From the NCBI RefSeq assembly GCF_004348995.1, contig NZ_SMKQ01000005.1:62001-126000 (forward strand): DNA of 64,000 nucleotides, given 5' to 3'. The notes below the pieces were generated by a model. The model saw nothing but the letters and a program-made list of their open reading frames with translations. It did no database searches and was not told the DNA's origin. This stretch comes from Nonomuraea terrae (GTDB lineage: Bacteria > Actinomycetota > Actinomycetes > Streptosporangiales > Streptosporangiaceae). A program made the position numbers and the translations under genes. The first letter of the stretch is position 1. The number at the start of each line of letters is the position of its first letter. Shown here piece by piece: positions 1 through 8,559 of this stretch.

Positions 1-324
1 TGGTGCGGCCCGTGCCGGGCCGAGGCGCCGGTGCTCAAGGAGGTCGCGGCCAAGACGAAGGACGCCGGGGTGCAGTTCCTCGGCGTCGACTTCAAGGACC
101 GCCAGGCCGACGCCAAGGCGTTCGAGCGCAACGAGCAGACCGGCTACCCCCACATCTTCGACCAGCCCGGCAAGGTCGCGCTGGCGTTCCAGGGCACGGT
201 GCCGCCCGCGGCCATCCCGTCCACGCTGGTCATCGACAAGCAGGGCCGCATCGCGGCCAGGGCGCTGGGCGCGGTCAAGTACACCGACCTGTACGACACG
301 GTGACCAAGGTGCGCGATGAGTGA
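1..324 (+). CDS. TlpA/ResA-type thiol-disulfide thioredoxin, 5' truncated by window edge
   Basis: Extracytoplasmic thioredoxin-fold protein that keeps apocytochrome c haem-binding cysteines reduced. The frame is open from base 1 and begins inside the active site: the first residues read WCGPC, the CxxC redox motif. A thioredoxin fold follows, including the cis-proline segment 'AIPSTLVIDKQGRI'. Signal peptide and N-terminus lie outside the window. The stop overlaps the ccdA start (ATGAGTGA), so the two are translationally coupled. CcdA, ResB and CcsA downstream fix its role in System II cytochrome c maturation. Confidence 0.9.
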   Translation, partial: WCGPCRAEAPVLKEVAAKTKDAGVQFLGVDFKDRQADAKAFERNEQTGYPHIFDQPGKVALAFQGTVPPAAIPSTLVIDKQGRIAARALGAVKYTDLYDTVTKVRDE

Positions 325-1039
325 CGTCGTCGCCTCGGGCTCGCTGCTGCTCGCCGTGCCGATCGCGGTGCTGGCCGGGGTGGTGTCGTTCCTGTCGCCG
401 TGCGTGCTGCCGCTGGTGCCGGGCTATCTGTCGTACGTCACCGGCATGAGCGCCGACCCCAAGCGGGGGCGGCTGGTGCTCGGGACGGCGCTGTTCGTGG
501 CCGGGTTCGGGCTGGTGTTCGTGCTCAGCGGGGCGCTGTTCGGCGGCCTCGGCTCGGTCATGCTGGGCAACGCCGACGTCATCACGCGCGTCCTCGGCGT
601 GCTCACCATCCTGCTCGGGCTGGCGTTCCTCGGCGTGCTGCCGGGGCTGATGCGCGACGTGCGCATCCATCGCGTCCCGGCCGCGGGCCTCGCGGGCGCG
701 CCGCTGCTCGGCGTCGTGTTCGGTCTCGGCTGGACGCCCTGCATCGGCCCCACCCTGGCGGTCGTGCTGGCGCTCGGGCTCAACGAGGGCAGCGCCGCAC
801 GGGGCGCCCTCCTGGCCGTCGCGTACGCCCTGGGGCTCGGGCTGCCGTTCGTGGCCGCGGCGCTGGCCTACAGCAGGGCTCTGCGCACCTTCCGCGCCAT
901 CCGCAAGCACTCGCGCCTGATCACCCGCATCGGCGGCGGCATGATGGTGGCCGTCGGCGTGCTGCTGGTGAGCGGGCTCTGGGGAGAGATGATCGCGGCC
1001 ATGCAAGGACTGATCGGCGCCTTCGAGCCGGTGATCTGA
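317..1039 (+). CDS. ccdA: Cytochrome c biogenesis protein CcdA
   Basis: Polytopic membrane protein of 240 aa that passes electrons from cytoplasmic thioredoxin across the membrane to the TlpA/ResA protein encoded just upstream. About six hydrophobic helices are visible, with the family hallmark Cys-Pro segments 'LSPCVLPLVPGYLSYV' (near residue 28) and 'GWTPCIGPTL' (near residue 140), which hold the redox cysteine pair. It overlaps the upstream stop by 8 nt and shares its own stop bases with the ResB start (TGATG). Length is normal for the short DsbD/CcdA family. Confidence 0.93.
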   Translation: MSDVVASGSLLLAVPIAVLAGVVSFLSPCVLPLVPGYLSYVTGMSADPKRGRLVLGTALFVAGFGLVFVLSGALFGGLGSVMLGNADVITRVLGVLTILLGLAFLGVLPGLMRDVRIHRVPAAGLAGAPLLGVVFGLGWTPCIGPTLAVVLALGLNEGSAARGALLAVAYALGLGLPFVAAALAYSRALRTFRAIRKHSRLITRIGGGMMVAVGVLLVSGLWGEMIAAMQGLIGAFEPVI

Positions 1040-2598
1040 TGAGCGTCCAGGAGTTGGCGAAGAAGCAGGCACCCCAGCAGGCGGCGCTCGGCCCGGTGGG
1101 CTGGCTGCGCTGGACCTGGCGCACGCTCACCTCGATGAAGACGGCGCTGATCCTGCTGTTCCTGCTGGCGCTGGGCTCCGTGCCCGGCTCGCTGGTGCCG
1201 CAGCGCGGCGTCGACCCCGACAAGGTCGCCCGGCTCTACGAGCAGAACCCGACGCTGGCCGAGTGGTACGACCGCTTCCAGCTCTTCGAGGTGTTCACCT
1301 CCGTCTGGTTCGCGGCGGTCTACCTGCTGCTGTTCACCTCGCTGATCGGCTGCATCATCCCGCGCACCGCGGTCTACCTGCGCGAGGTGCGCCGCAAGCC
1401 GCCCGCCGCGCCCAAGCGCCTGTCACGCCTGCCCCACTCGGCCTCCTTCGAGGGCGAGCTGAGCGTCGAGGAGGCCGCCCGCCGGCTGCGGAAGATGCGC
1501 TTCCGCGTCGTGACCGGCGACGGCTGGATCTCGGCCGAGAAGGGCTATCTGCGCGAGACCGGCAACCTCGTCTTCCACGTCGCCCTGCTGGGCATCCTGC
1601 TCGCGATCGGCTCCGGCTCCCTCTTCGGCTACCGCGGCAACGTCCTGGTCGTCGAGGGGGACGGTTTCGCCAACACCGTGGCCGCCTACGACCGGTTCAT
1701 GCCGGGCAACCAGGTGTCGGCCGAGTCGCTGGAGCCGTTCTCGTTCACGCTCGACAAGTTCGACGTGGCCTACCAGGTGACCGGCGACAAGCGGGGGCAG
1801 GCGCTCGACTACACCGCCCACCTCAAGGTCAACGACTCGCCGCAGGCGCCCGCCCGCGACTACGCGCTCAAGGTCAACGAGCCGCTGGAGATCAACGGTA
1901 CGCAGACGTACCTCATCGGCAACGGCTACGCGCCCCTCTTCAGGGTCACCGACGGGGAGGGGCAGGTGGCCTTCGAGGGCGCCGTGCCCTGCCTGATCGA
2001 GGAGAAGGCCACGATGACCTCGGGCTGCGTGGTCAAGGTGCCCGACGCGAAGCCGGGGCAGCTGGGGTTCCTGCTGCAGTTCCTGCCCACCAGCGTCCCG
2101 CTGGTCGACGGCCGATACGCCTCTGCCTTCCCCGGGGAGCTCAACCCCGAGGTGCAGGTCCTCGGCGCCTTCACCGGCGACCTCGGCATGCGCTCCGGCG
2201 AGCCGCAGTCGGTCTACACGCTGGCCGAGCCCGAGGACATGAAGAAGCTCAAGCCGCTGCTCATGGGTGACGACGTGCCCAAGCCGCTGGCCGTGGGCCA
2301 GTCGGTGCAGCTGCCCGACGGCCTCGGCAAGCTCGAGTTCACCGGCGTCAAGCAGTGGATCACGCTCCAGACGGCCTACGACCCCGGACGCGTGCCCGCA
2401 CTGGTGTCCGCCGCCGCGGCCGTCGTCGCCATCGCGGCCTCGCTCATGATCCGCCGCCGCAGGGTCTTCGTCCGCGTCGGCGAAGGCAGGGTCGACGTGG
2501 GTGGGCTGACCCGTACGGAGGGCTCCGCGGCGGGCTTCACCGAGGAGTTCGCCGAGATCGTCCAGGTTCTATCAGCAGGAGACAAGGATGTCCGCTGA
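1039..2598 (+). CDS. resB: Cytochrome c biogenesis protein ResB (System II haem ligase subunit)
   Basis: 519 aa. With CcsA it forms the complex that exports haem and ligates it to apocytochrome c. I chose the ATG that overlaps the ccdA stop; the frame is open further upstream but that part is shadow. Hydrophobic segments lie near residues 34-50, 85-110, 172-195 and 455-475, with a large extracytoplasmic domain between the third and fourth, as in ResB/Ccs1. It begins 'MSVQELAKKQAPQQAALGPV'. The last bases overlap the ccsA start, giving a ccdA-resB-ccsA operon. Confidence 0.92.
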   Translation: MSVQELAKKQAPQQAALGPVGWLRWTWRTLTSMKTALILLFLLALGSVPGSLVPQRGVDPDKVARLYEQNPTLAEWYDRFQLFEVFTSVWFAAVYLLLFTSLIGCIIPRTAVYLREVRRKPPAAPKRLSRLPHSASFEGELSVEEAARRLRKMRFRVVTGDGWISAEKGYLRETGNLVFHVALLGILLAIGSGSLFGYRGNVLVVEGDGFANTVAAYDRFMPGNQVSAESLEPFSFTLDKFDVAYQVTGDKRGQALDYTAHLKVNDSPQAPARDYALKVNEPLEINGTQTYLIGNGYAPLFRVTDGEGQVAFEGAVPCLIEEKATMTSGCVVKVPDAKPGQLGFLLQFLPTSVPLVDGRYASAFPGELNPEVQVLGAFTGDLGMRSGEPQSVYTLAEPEDMKKLKPLLMGDDVPKPLAVGQSVQLPDGLGKLEFTGVKQWITLQTAYDPGRVPALVSAAAAVVAIAASLMIRRRRVFVRVGEGRVDVGGLTRTEGSAAGFTEEFAEIVQVLSAGDKDVR

Positions 2599-3544
2599 GC
2601 AACTCGCCGAGGTGAGCGACCTTTTCGTCGTCGCCGCGGTTCTGCTCTACGTCGTCGCCATGGTGGCTTTCGCGATGGACCTGGCCTTCGGTCGCGTCCG
2701 ACCGGGCAAGGCGGTCGCGAAGAGCGCCGCCAGGCAGCCGGTCGCGGTCGGCGCGTCAGGGGCCGACGTGCTTCCGGAGACCGGGAGCACGTCCGTGCCC
2801 GTCGCGCCCGAGCCGCCGCGTCTCGCCGCGGTGGCCGGGACGGCCGGCCTCGTACTGGCCTGGGTCGGCTGGGTCGCCAACCTCGCCGCCATCGTCACCC
2901 GCGGCCTCGCCGTCGGCCGATGGCCGTGGGGCAACATGTACGAGTTCGTGGTCGCGATCTCCTTCGCCGCCGTGACCGCGTTCCTCGCCACCCAGCTCCG
3001 CCACAACGTACGGTTCCTCGGCGGCTTCGTCATGGTGACCGCCGCGCTGGGGCTCGGCCTGGCCTCGAAGATCTTCTACACCGCGGCCGGTCCGGTGGTG
3101 CCGGCGCTCGACTCGTACTGGATCGCCATTCACGTCACCGCCGCGATCGTGGCCAGTGGCCTGCTGACGCTGGCGGGCGTGACCGGCATCCTTTACCTCG
3201 TGCGCGGTGACGGGATGTCGCGCCTGCCGTCACGGGCCGATCTGGAGCGGGTGGCCCACCGGGCGATCGTCTTCGCGTTCCCGCTGTGGACGTTCGCCGT
3301 CATCGCGGGCGCGCTCTGGGCGGACCGGGCGTGGGGGCGTTACTGGGGGTGGGACCCGAAGGAGGTCTGGTCGTTCATCACCTGGGTCGCCTACGCCGCC
3401 TACCTCCACGCGAAGGCGACGGCCGGTTGGAAGGGCCGGGCGGCGACGATCGTGCAGCTCGTGGCGTTCGGTTGCCTGCTGTTCAACCTGATCGGGGTCA
3501 ACATCTTCATCGACGGCCTGCACAGCTACGCCGACGTCGACTGA
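2588..3544 (+). CDS. ccsA: Cytochrome c biogenesis protein CcsA/CcsB (haem-handling subunit)
   Basis: 318-aa polytopic protein of the haem handling family. The tryptophan-rich WWD signature 'WGRYWGWDPKEVWSF' is present near residue 255, along with conserved His residues in flanking helices ('IAIHVTAAIV', 'GLHSYADVD'). It partners ResB to move haem to the outside and attach it to cytochrome c. A low-complexity linker near residues 40-80 separates TM1 from the core. It overlaps resB by 11 nt and is the last gene of the operon. A small minus-strand gene lies tail-to-tail only 15 nt away. Confidence 0.93.
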   Translation: MSAEQLAEVSDLFVVAAVLLYVVAMVAFAMDLAFGRVRPGKAVAKSAARQPVAVGASGADVLPETGSTSVPVAPEPPRLAAVAGTAGLVLAWVGWVANLAAIVTRGLAVGRWPWGNMYEFVVAISFAAVTAFLATQLRHNVRFLGGFVMVTAALGLGLASKIFYTAAGPVVPALDSYWIAIHVTAAIVASGLLTLAGVTGILYLVRGDGMSRLPSRADLERVAHRAIVFAFPLWTFAVIAGALWADRAWGRYWGWDPKEVWSFITWVAYAAYLHAKATAGWKGRAATIVQLVAFGCLLFNLIGVNIFIDGLHSYADVD

Positions 3545-3559
3545 CCCCTGGGGGAGGGG

Positions 3560-3853
3560 TCAGCTCACGTCGTCGCCGCGCATGCGGCGCTCGAGGTCGC
3601 GGAGGAAATCGGGGTCGTCGTCGGGCCCTTTCGGCATGCCCGGGCCAGGGGTGACCGGCCACGCCTGCCGCGGCGCCCGCGGACGGCCGCGGGCCATCCA
3701 CACCATGCCGCCGAGCAGCGGGATCAGAACGACGATGAGAATCCAGAGGGCTTTTGGTACGTTCCGTACCTCGTCTTCGGGTGTCGTCACCACGTCGAAG
3801 AGGGAGAAAAGCCAGAAGGCCAGCAGAGCCAGTCCGATGAGAACACCTGCCAT
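3560..3853 (-). CDS. Small membrane protein with PLDc_N-type N-terminal domain
   Basis: About 97 aa with two hydrophobic helices: 'LIGLALLAFWLFSLFDVV' and 'ALWILIVVLIPLLGGMVW', followed by a positively charged RGRPRAPR segment and an acidic tail. This helix - Asp-rich loop - helix pattern is that of the 'phospholipase D N-terminal' membrane anchor found as stand-alone proteins in actinomycetes. It lacks any catalytic HKD motif, so it is not an enzyme. I chose the start at 3853 because a TACAGT -10 box (3865-3860, minus strand) lies exactly 7 nt upstream, the leaderless spacing used elsewhere here. An upstream in-frame ATG at 3871 is the alternative. Confidence 0.7.
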   Translation of the reverse strand: MAGVLIGLALLAFWLFSLFDVVTTPEDEVRNVPKALWILIVVLIPLLGGMVWMARGRPRAPRQAWPVTPGPGMPKGPDDDPDFLRDLERRMRGDDVS

Positions 3854-3991
3854 GCCCGAACTGTAAGCCATGCACAGGACTGATCGTGCGGTCCGATGTC
3901 CCATTTCGGGTTACTACCGGAAGATCCACGTCGTACGGTGGAAACCCATGCGGCGGTGTCCACGGGGCTCCAGAGGCGTGGAGAGGTGGCG

Positions 3992-4981
3992 ATGGCCTTT
4001 TCTCAGGACAAAGGGCGACATCGGCGCGGTCGTTGGTGGCGGCGTGGATCGTACCTGTTCTCGCGCCGCACCGAGGCGCCCCCCGAGGCCGACCGTTCGT
4101 TCTGGTCCAGCGTCCGTGAGAGGCGCCAGGAGGCGCGCACGGCGGGGCGCGGGCGCGGTGGTCCGGAGCAGCGCCGCCGGCCGCGCGAGAGCGAGCTGAA
4201 CGGCGCCCGTCCCGCGGTAGAACCCCCTGAACGGCGGCGGGTCGGCTGGGACGCTCCCCGCGAGCGCCGCGAGCGGCTGTCCGCGGCCGTGACCGAGCGC
4301 CCCGGCTACACCTGGTACGACTTCGAGCTCGACGACCGGCCGGCGGAAGCCCGGCCGCACCGGCCGGAGGCCCCTTCGCTGGGCGACGGCCTGCGCCACT
4401 GCGGCCGGCTGGAGGAGGTCCTGCACCGGCAGTGGGACGCCCAGCTGGGCCCGCCGCCGCCCGAGGTCGTGCACGCCGTGGAGAGCCTGGCCCGGCTGCC
4501 CGACCGGCTCAAGGACAAGCTGGCCGACGGGCTGGAGGGCATCTACGTCGGCGCGGGCGGCGTCCCCGACCTCGACGACATGGGCTACTTACGCGGCGCG
4601 CCGCTCCCGTCGGGCCGCGCGACCTGGGACATCTGCGCGGGCGCCTACGGCGACCGCAAGATCGTCGTGGGGGACCGGCCCTCACCCACGCCGGACGTGA
4701 TGATGCACGAGGTCGGCCACGCCATCGACGACATCGACGCGGCGCACGGCACGTGGGTCTCGGACTCGCCGGAGTTCGTCCGGCTCTACGAGGCGGCCCT
4801 GCCGCTGCTGGCCTCGTCGTTCCACCGCCAGCGAGGCGGGCTCGGCCGCAAGGAGTTCTTCGCCGACGCCTTCGCCGCCATCGCCTCCCGCCAGCGCCCG
4901 GCCCTCGTGGACATGCTCGGGGGCGACACGCGTATGGCGCTCGACATCATGCTGTTCTTCAACCGGCGCTACGGAATCTAG
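3992..4981 (+). CDS. Zincin-like protein with HExGH motif, unknown substrate
   Basis: 329 aa. The N-terminal third is Arg/Pro/Trp-rich and low complexity, with no signal peptide or membrane segment. The C-terminal half carries 'MMHEVGHAIDD' (HExxH zinc motif, near residue 238) and about 50 residues later 'RKEFFADAFAAIASR', whose Glu could be the third zinc ligand. This arrangement resembles gluzincin and anthrax-lethal-factor-like (ATLF) peptidase domains of actinomycetes. The start is set by GGAGAGG five bases upstream of ATG; the open frame extends further 5' without a better site. It is followed after 10 nt by a small acidic protein. Substrate and cellular role are unknown. Confidence 0.7.
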   Translation: MAFSQDKGRHRRGRWWRRGSYLFSRRTEAPPEADRSFWSSVRERRQEARTAGRGRGGPEQRRRPRESELNGARPAVEPPERRRVGWDAPRERRERLSAAVTERPGYTWYDFELDDRPAEARPHRPEAPSLGDGLRHCGRLEEVLHRQWDAQLGPPPPEVVHAVESLARLPDRLKDKLADGLEGIYVGAGGVPDLDDMGYLRGAPLPSGRATWDICAGAYGDRKIVVGDRPSPTPDVMMHEVGHAIDDIDAAHGTWVSDSPEFVRLYEAALPLLASSFHRQRGGLGRKEFFADAFAAIASRQRPALVDMLGGDTRMALDIMLFFNRRYGI

Positions 4982-4991
4982 GTGATCGGCC

Positions 4992-5234
4992 ATGTACGTC
5001 ATCCGGCTCGCGGACGGGACCCTTCGCGTGCCGCGGAGCCTGACCAGCGAGGACGGGCGTCTGATCGGCAACGCGTACGTGGAGGTCCAGCCCGGCGATC
5101 CCGACTACGAGCAGTGGCTGCCGGAGTCGCTGACCGAGGAGGAGGCGCAGGTGCGCCGCCGGCGCTGGGAGGAGGAGAACGACGAGCTCGAGCGTGAGTT
5201 CCTGGCCTACAAGGCCGAGCAGGAAGACGCCTGA
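4992..5234 (+). CDS. Small acidic protein coupled to the zincin gene
   Basis: 80 aa, beginning 'MYVIRLADGTLRVP' and ending in a Glu/Arg-rich, probably helical segment ('EEEAQVRRRRWEEENDELER'). No domain recognised. It starts 10 nt after the HExGH gene in the same direction, so the two are probably co-expressed; it may be a partner, substrate or inhibitor of that protease-like protein (inference from position only). Confidence 0.55.
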   Translation: MYVIRLADGTLRVPRSLTSEDGRLIGNAYVEVQPGDPDYEQWLPESLTEEEAQVRRRRWEEENDELEREFLAYKAEQEDA

Positions 5235-5430
5235 TCGAGAGGGACCCGGACAGGCGCCAGCCACGGTCGGCGGTTGGCGCCGCCCCGTGCTCCACCGTAC
5301 GGAGGTGTGGTGGCCGGGAAGCACACGAACAGTGGTCCCGCCAGCGGTGATCCTGGGACAGTGGCTGCTCCCGTGCGGCGGGACCGTTGTGCACGGCCCG
5401 CCGACGCGGGATCACCTGCTGGACGGAACG

Positions 5431-5652
5431 TCAGACGCGCGGGGACTCACCTGCAGGCCTGTCGGCCGTGAGAACGTCCTCGCCTCGGAGAAGGGCGTGC
5501 ACTTCCGATTCGCGGAAGCGCCGGTGCCCTCCGGGGGTGCGGATACTGCTGATGCGGCCTGCCGCTGCCCAGCGTGTAACCGTCTTTGGGTCTACCCGGA
5601 AGAGGGCGGCAACCTCTCCTGGGGTCAGCAGACGCTCGCTGCTACTCTCCAC
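5431..5652 (-). CDS. bldC: BldC-type MerR-family DNA-binding protein
   Basis: 73 aa, essentially a single winged helix-turn-helix of the MerR class: 'LLTPGEVAALFRVDPKTVTR' then 'PGGHRRFRESEVHALLRG'. Length, absence of an effector domain and the FRVDPKTVTRWA and RTPGGHRR blocks match BldC, the developmental regulator of Streptomyces that binds direct repeats cooperatively. GTG at 5652 is preferred: on the minus strand it follows a GGGGGAGAG ribosome-binding site. The C-terminal tail after the wing is longer than the core and variable. Developmental function is by family analogy. Confidence 0.85.
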   Translation of the reverse strand: MESSSERLLTPGEVAALFRVDPKTVTRWAAAGRISSIRTPGGHRRFRESEVHALLRGEDVLTADRPAGESPRV

Positions 5653-5908
5653 CAATCTCTCCCCCTCGCATCCCGCTTCCTGCCAGCGGGCGGACAGGTA
5701 ACCAGTGTGTCGAGCGAAGCCTGATTTATCCGTGGTTTTCTACAAAGATCACGGGTTGTTATCAGCTGACTGCCCGATTGTTATATGATAGAGCCTCTTT
5801 GGGGCTCTCGTGGGTGTTTCTTTACGAAACTCCCTAACTGGGAACAGTAGCAGTGCTCGCGTTCGGTGCGAAGAGCGACCTGTGCACGGGTCCGAGTAAC
5901 CTCGACGT
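5653..5908. promoter_or_regulatory. AT-richer intergenic region between bldC-like gene and divergent small gene
   Basis: About 256 bp of clearly lower GC than the coding DNA around it, between two divergent genes. It contains a TATGAT hexamer (5784-5789, + strand), a short stem AGAGCC/GGCTCT just after it, and TAACCT at 5897-5902 placed 7 nt before the GTG of the + strand gene. The bldC-type promoter should also lie here but no clear -35/-10 pair was found. No ORF or RNA gene recognised. Confidence 0.4.
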
Positions 5909-6127
5909 GTGCGTCCCGTTCTCGTTTACACACTGTGCCGGATCGGCCTGTTTGGCGTGACCCTCTTGGTGCTGTTGCTGCTCGGCCTGCATAACCCCTT
6001 CGTGCTGATCATCGCGTCGTTTGTGATCAGCGGGGTGGCGAGCTACGTCCTGCTGTCCAAACAGCGTGACGCTGTGAGCGAACGCATCAGCAGCAAGATC
6101 GACCGACCGAAGCCGCAAAGCGACTAG
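5909..6127 (+). CDS. DUF4229-type two-helix membrane protein
   Basis: 72 aa. Two hydrophobic helices ('LCRIGLFGVTLLVLLLLGL' and 'PFVLIIASFVISGVASYVLL') are followed by a charged cytoplasmic tail 'SKQRDAVSERISSK'. This layout and the SKQRDAVSERI tail match the small actinobacterial DUF4229 family, whose function is unknown. The GTG start lies 7 nt after TAACCT, suggesting a leaderless transcript. Its 3' end overlaps the convergent beta-propeller gene by 4 bp. Confidence 0.75.
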   Translation: MRPVLVYTLCRIGLFGVTLLVLLLLGLHNPFVLIIASFVISGVASYVLLSKQRDAVSERISSKIDRPKPQSD

Positions 6128-7329
6128 GGCAGGGGGAACATGCCAATCCGCGCATGGTACTCCCGTCCCAGCCGCGTGGTGTCGCTACCCACAAGCAGTC
6201 CGCGACTGTGGGTGTAAAACGCCTTCACGCCGATGCCGCGCTCCCGCCCCGGATTCCAACTCAGGGCCTTTCCGGTGCGGGGATGAATCGCCCCGATGCC
6301 CGGCCGCGCCACCGCGCCAGGGCCGGCCGAGTCACGGCCCTTCGGATTGTCCAGCCAGCGCTGGTGGCCGCCGACGTAGACCGCGGCCCCGGTCACGGCG
6401 ACGGAGTAGAGCGAGTCGCCGCCGGTGTGGTTGACCCAGGTCGGCTTGACGGCCGAGCCCTTGGCGTAGGTCTCGAACCTGGCGGTCGTGTCGCACATAC
6501 CGCTCTTGGTGCCGCCTGTGGTGACCACCGCGAAATAACGCCCGTCGGGGGAGAAGTCGATGCCCCGGACGTACGAGGGGAACGCCTCGTCGCACTTGCG
6601 GGCGTACGCGTCGGTCCGCCAGGGGGCGACCTTGGCCGTGTGCCCGCTGACGTCGATGAGCCCGACCTGCGGCCTCGGCTTGCCGTCGAGCGTGGTGAAC
6701 GAGCCGTCCACCGCCAGCCGGTCGCGTGAGAGCGCCATCGCGTAGACCTTCACCCGCGACGACAGCGACTTGCCCGGCGTCACGGTGAACGTCGGGTCGA
6801 GCGCGCCCGTGGCCGCGTCGAGCCTGGCCAGGGCGGTGCGCGGGCTGACGAAGTCGCCGCCGGCGTAGAGCCGGGAGCCCTGCCTGGCCAGCGTCGCGAC
6901 CATGCCGCCGCCGATGCGCGGCGCGAAGCCGGCCACGGTCGCGCCGTCCGTCAGGCGCAGCTGGGCCAGCGCCCGCGGCGCGCGGTGGTTGACGCCCCAG
7001 AAGTCGCCGCCGACGTAGACGGTGCCGCCGTCGCCGGGCTCCAGCGCGTGGACGGTGCCGCCCACGTTGGGCGCGAAGCCCGGCAGGATGCGGCCGGTGT
7101 TCAGGTCGTAGGCGAAGAGGTTGGCCCGCGCGTGGACGGTGCGGCGGGAGGCGTCGCTCACTTCGCTGAACGAGCCGCCGACGACGACGGTGCGGCCGAC
7201 GACGGTGATGGCGTTGACGATGCCGTCGAGCACGTGGGGCGTGTTGTCGACCGGGTTGGCCGCGACGACGCGGGTGTGCGCGACGGGGGCCGAGGCGAGG
7301 AACGCCGCAAGGGCGACACGAGCAAGCAT
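6124..7329 (-). CDS. Secreted beta-propeller protein (delta-60/DUF5122-like repeats)
   Basis: 401 aa with an N-terminal signal peptide ('MLARVALAAFLASAPVAHTR', cleavage probably near AxA around residue 24). The rest consists of repeated units of the type 'VYVGGDF', 'LYAGGDF', 'VVVGGSF', each followed by a turn and 'G.V...F.P..GG', as in delta-60 repeat beta-propellers. No catalytic motif seen. Probably an exported or surface protein of unknown ligand. A TAGAAAT box sits 7-8 nt upstream of the ATG. Its tail overlaps the convergent DUF4229 gene by 4 bp. Confidence 0.75.
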   Translation of the reverse strand: MLARVALAAFLASAPVAHTRVVAANPVDNTPHVLDGIVNAITVVGRTVVVGGSFSEVSDASRRTVHARANLFAYDLNTGRILPGFAPNVGGTVHALEPGDGGTVYVGGDFWGVNHRAPRALAQLRLTDGATVAGFAPRIGGGMVATLARQGSRLYAGGDFVSPRTALARLDAATGALDPTFTVTPGKSLSSRVKVYAMALSRDRLAVDGSFTTLDGKPRPQVGLIDVSGHTAKVAPWRTDAYARKCDEAFPSYVRGIDFSPDGRYFAVVTTGGTKSGMCDTTARFETYAKGSAVKPTWVNHTGGDSLYSVAVTGAAVYVGGHQRWLDNPKGRDSAGPGAVARPGIGAIHPRTGKALSWNPGRERGIGVKAFYTHSRGLLVGSDTTRLGREYHARIGMFPLP

Positions 7330-7432
7330 TCGCCAATTTCTAGCAGACGTTGCGTAGTGTCGTGGCTACTTTCCGTTGATTGTCCTGATAGCAAGGGACG
7401 TGGCCGGGACGCGGCCCCCATAGGCTGTCGGC

Positions 7433-8149
7433 ATGACGCGCGCTCAGTTGGACAAACAGCCGGATGAGGTCGCCGCGATGTTCGATCGCACCGCCCGGCG
7501 CTACGACTTGGTCAATGACGTGATCTCGCTGGGCCAGGTCAGGCTCTGGCGCAAGGCGGTGGCCGCCGCCGTCGACGCGGGGCCCGGCGAGGTCGTCCTC
7601 GACCTGGGGGCCGGCACCGGCACCTCGACCGACGCGTTCACCACGCTGGGCGCGCGGGCGATCGCCTCCGACTTCTCGCTCGGCATGCTCCGCACCGGCG
7701 TGCGCCGCCACGGCGGCAACGCGCTGACCGGTGAGGGCGTGCCCTTCGTCGCGGGCGACGCGCTGCGGCTGCCCTTCGCCGACGAGGCGTTCGACGCGGT
7801 GACGATCTCGGTCGCGCTGCGCAACGTCCACGACACCGCGCAGGCGCTGCGCGAGATGCTGCGGGTGACCAAGCCGGGCGGGCGTCTGGTGATCCTCGAG
7901 TTCTCGCACGTGACGTTCGCGCCGTTCGATCTGGTCTATCGCGAATATCTGATGAAGCTGCTGCCGAAGATGGCCAGGGTGTTCGGATCCAACGACGACT
8001 CCTACGAATACCTGGCCGAGTCGATCAGAGACTGGCCCGACCAGGCGACGCTGGCGCGCACCATCCAGCAGGCCGGTTGGGAACGCGTCGCCTGGCGCAA
8101 CCTCACGATGGGGATCGTCGCGCTGCATCGCGGCTTCAAGCCCGCCTGA
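7433..8149 (+). CDS. menG: Demethylmenaquinone methyltransferase
   Basis: 238 aa; SAM-dependent methylation of demethylmenaquinone, the last step to menaquinone. UbiE/MenG signatures are present: '[17 protein letters not shown]' near residue 24, the SAM loop '[15 protein letters not shown]' near residue 50, 'AGDALRLPF' (motif II) and '[17 protein letters not shown]' (motif III). The ATG lies 7 nt after TAGGCT (7421-7426), consistent with a leaderless mRNA. The next gene in the same direction encodes a MenJ-type reductase, so menaquinone tailoring genes precede the NADH:menaquinone oxidoreductase operon. Confidence 0.93.
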   Translation: MTRAQLDKQPDEVAAMFDRTARRYDLVNDVISLGQVRLWRKAVAAAVDAGPGEVVLDLGAGTGTSTDAFTTLGARAIASDFSLGMLRTGVRRHGGNALTGEGVPFVAGDALRLPFADEAFDAVTISVALRNVHDTAQALREMLRVTKPGGRLVILEFSHVTFAPFDLVYREYLMKLLPKMARVFGSNDDSYEYLAESIRDWPDQATLARTIQQAGWERVAWRNLTMGIVALHRGFKPA

Positions 8150-8344
8150 GGTTTTCGCGGTTCGGCGACAATCTTCTTTTCCGGCAGGCCGTATTACCGG
8201 GGCGGACATGCCGACGCGCGGAATTTCCCGCCGTGACGGCGAGTCCTCGTCTCTAGTTGAAAAGCCAATCATTTTCCGGATGGCCGTCGCGCTCGGGGAT
8301 AACCGAAAGCGGGCGCGCCCGGCGAAATCAATCGGCGCCGCCGG

Positions 8345-8382
8345 GCCGGGCGGGTCCCCGACGTGAAGCGGACCCGCCCGGC
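8345..8382 (+). terminator. Strong GC hairpin after menG
   Basis: Perfect inverted repeat with 13-bp arms (core CCGGGCGGGTCC / GGACCCGCCCGG, extended by one G-C pair) around a 12-nt loop. There is no T-run, but such U-less hairpins are common between actinobacterial transcription units. It lies about 200 bp after the menG stop and before the Rex-type site, so it probably separates menG from the menJ-nuo transcript. Confidence 0.5.
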
Positions 8383-8539
8383 GCGGCCCGCCGTACGCTC
8401 CGCGGACGCGCCGAACCGAGGCGGCCCGAAAGATGATCATGATGGCCTGGCACAGGCGACACGCCATCCCCTCTGATCACGATCCAGCCCCCCGACTGCC
8501 ACTTTGTACAGCAAAAGCAGTAGACTGCTGGCCGATAAG

Positions 8540-8559
8540 TTTGTGAAGGGGTTCACAAA
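8540..8559. promoter_or_regulatory. Rex (NADH/NAD+ sensor) operator
   Basis: Perfect palindrome TTTGTGAA-N4-TTCACAAA. The Rex consensus in Gram-positive bacteria is TTGTGAA-N4-TTCACAA, and Rex is known to repress the nuo operon and cytochrome bd genes in Streptomyces when NADH/NAD+ is low. The site is 145 bp upstream of the menJ-type gene that leads into nuoA-N. Rex itself is not encoded in this window. Confidence 0.82.

Noticed and set aside
8504-8526. TTGTAC ... TAGACT as a sigma-70 type promoter for menJ
   Set aside because: Only 11 nt separate the hexamers, too short for one promoter.
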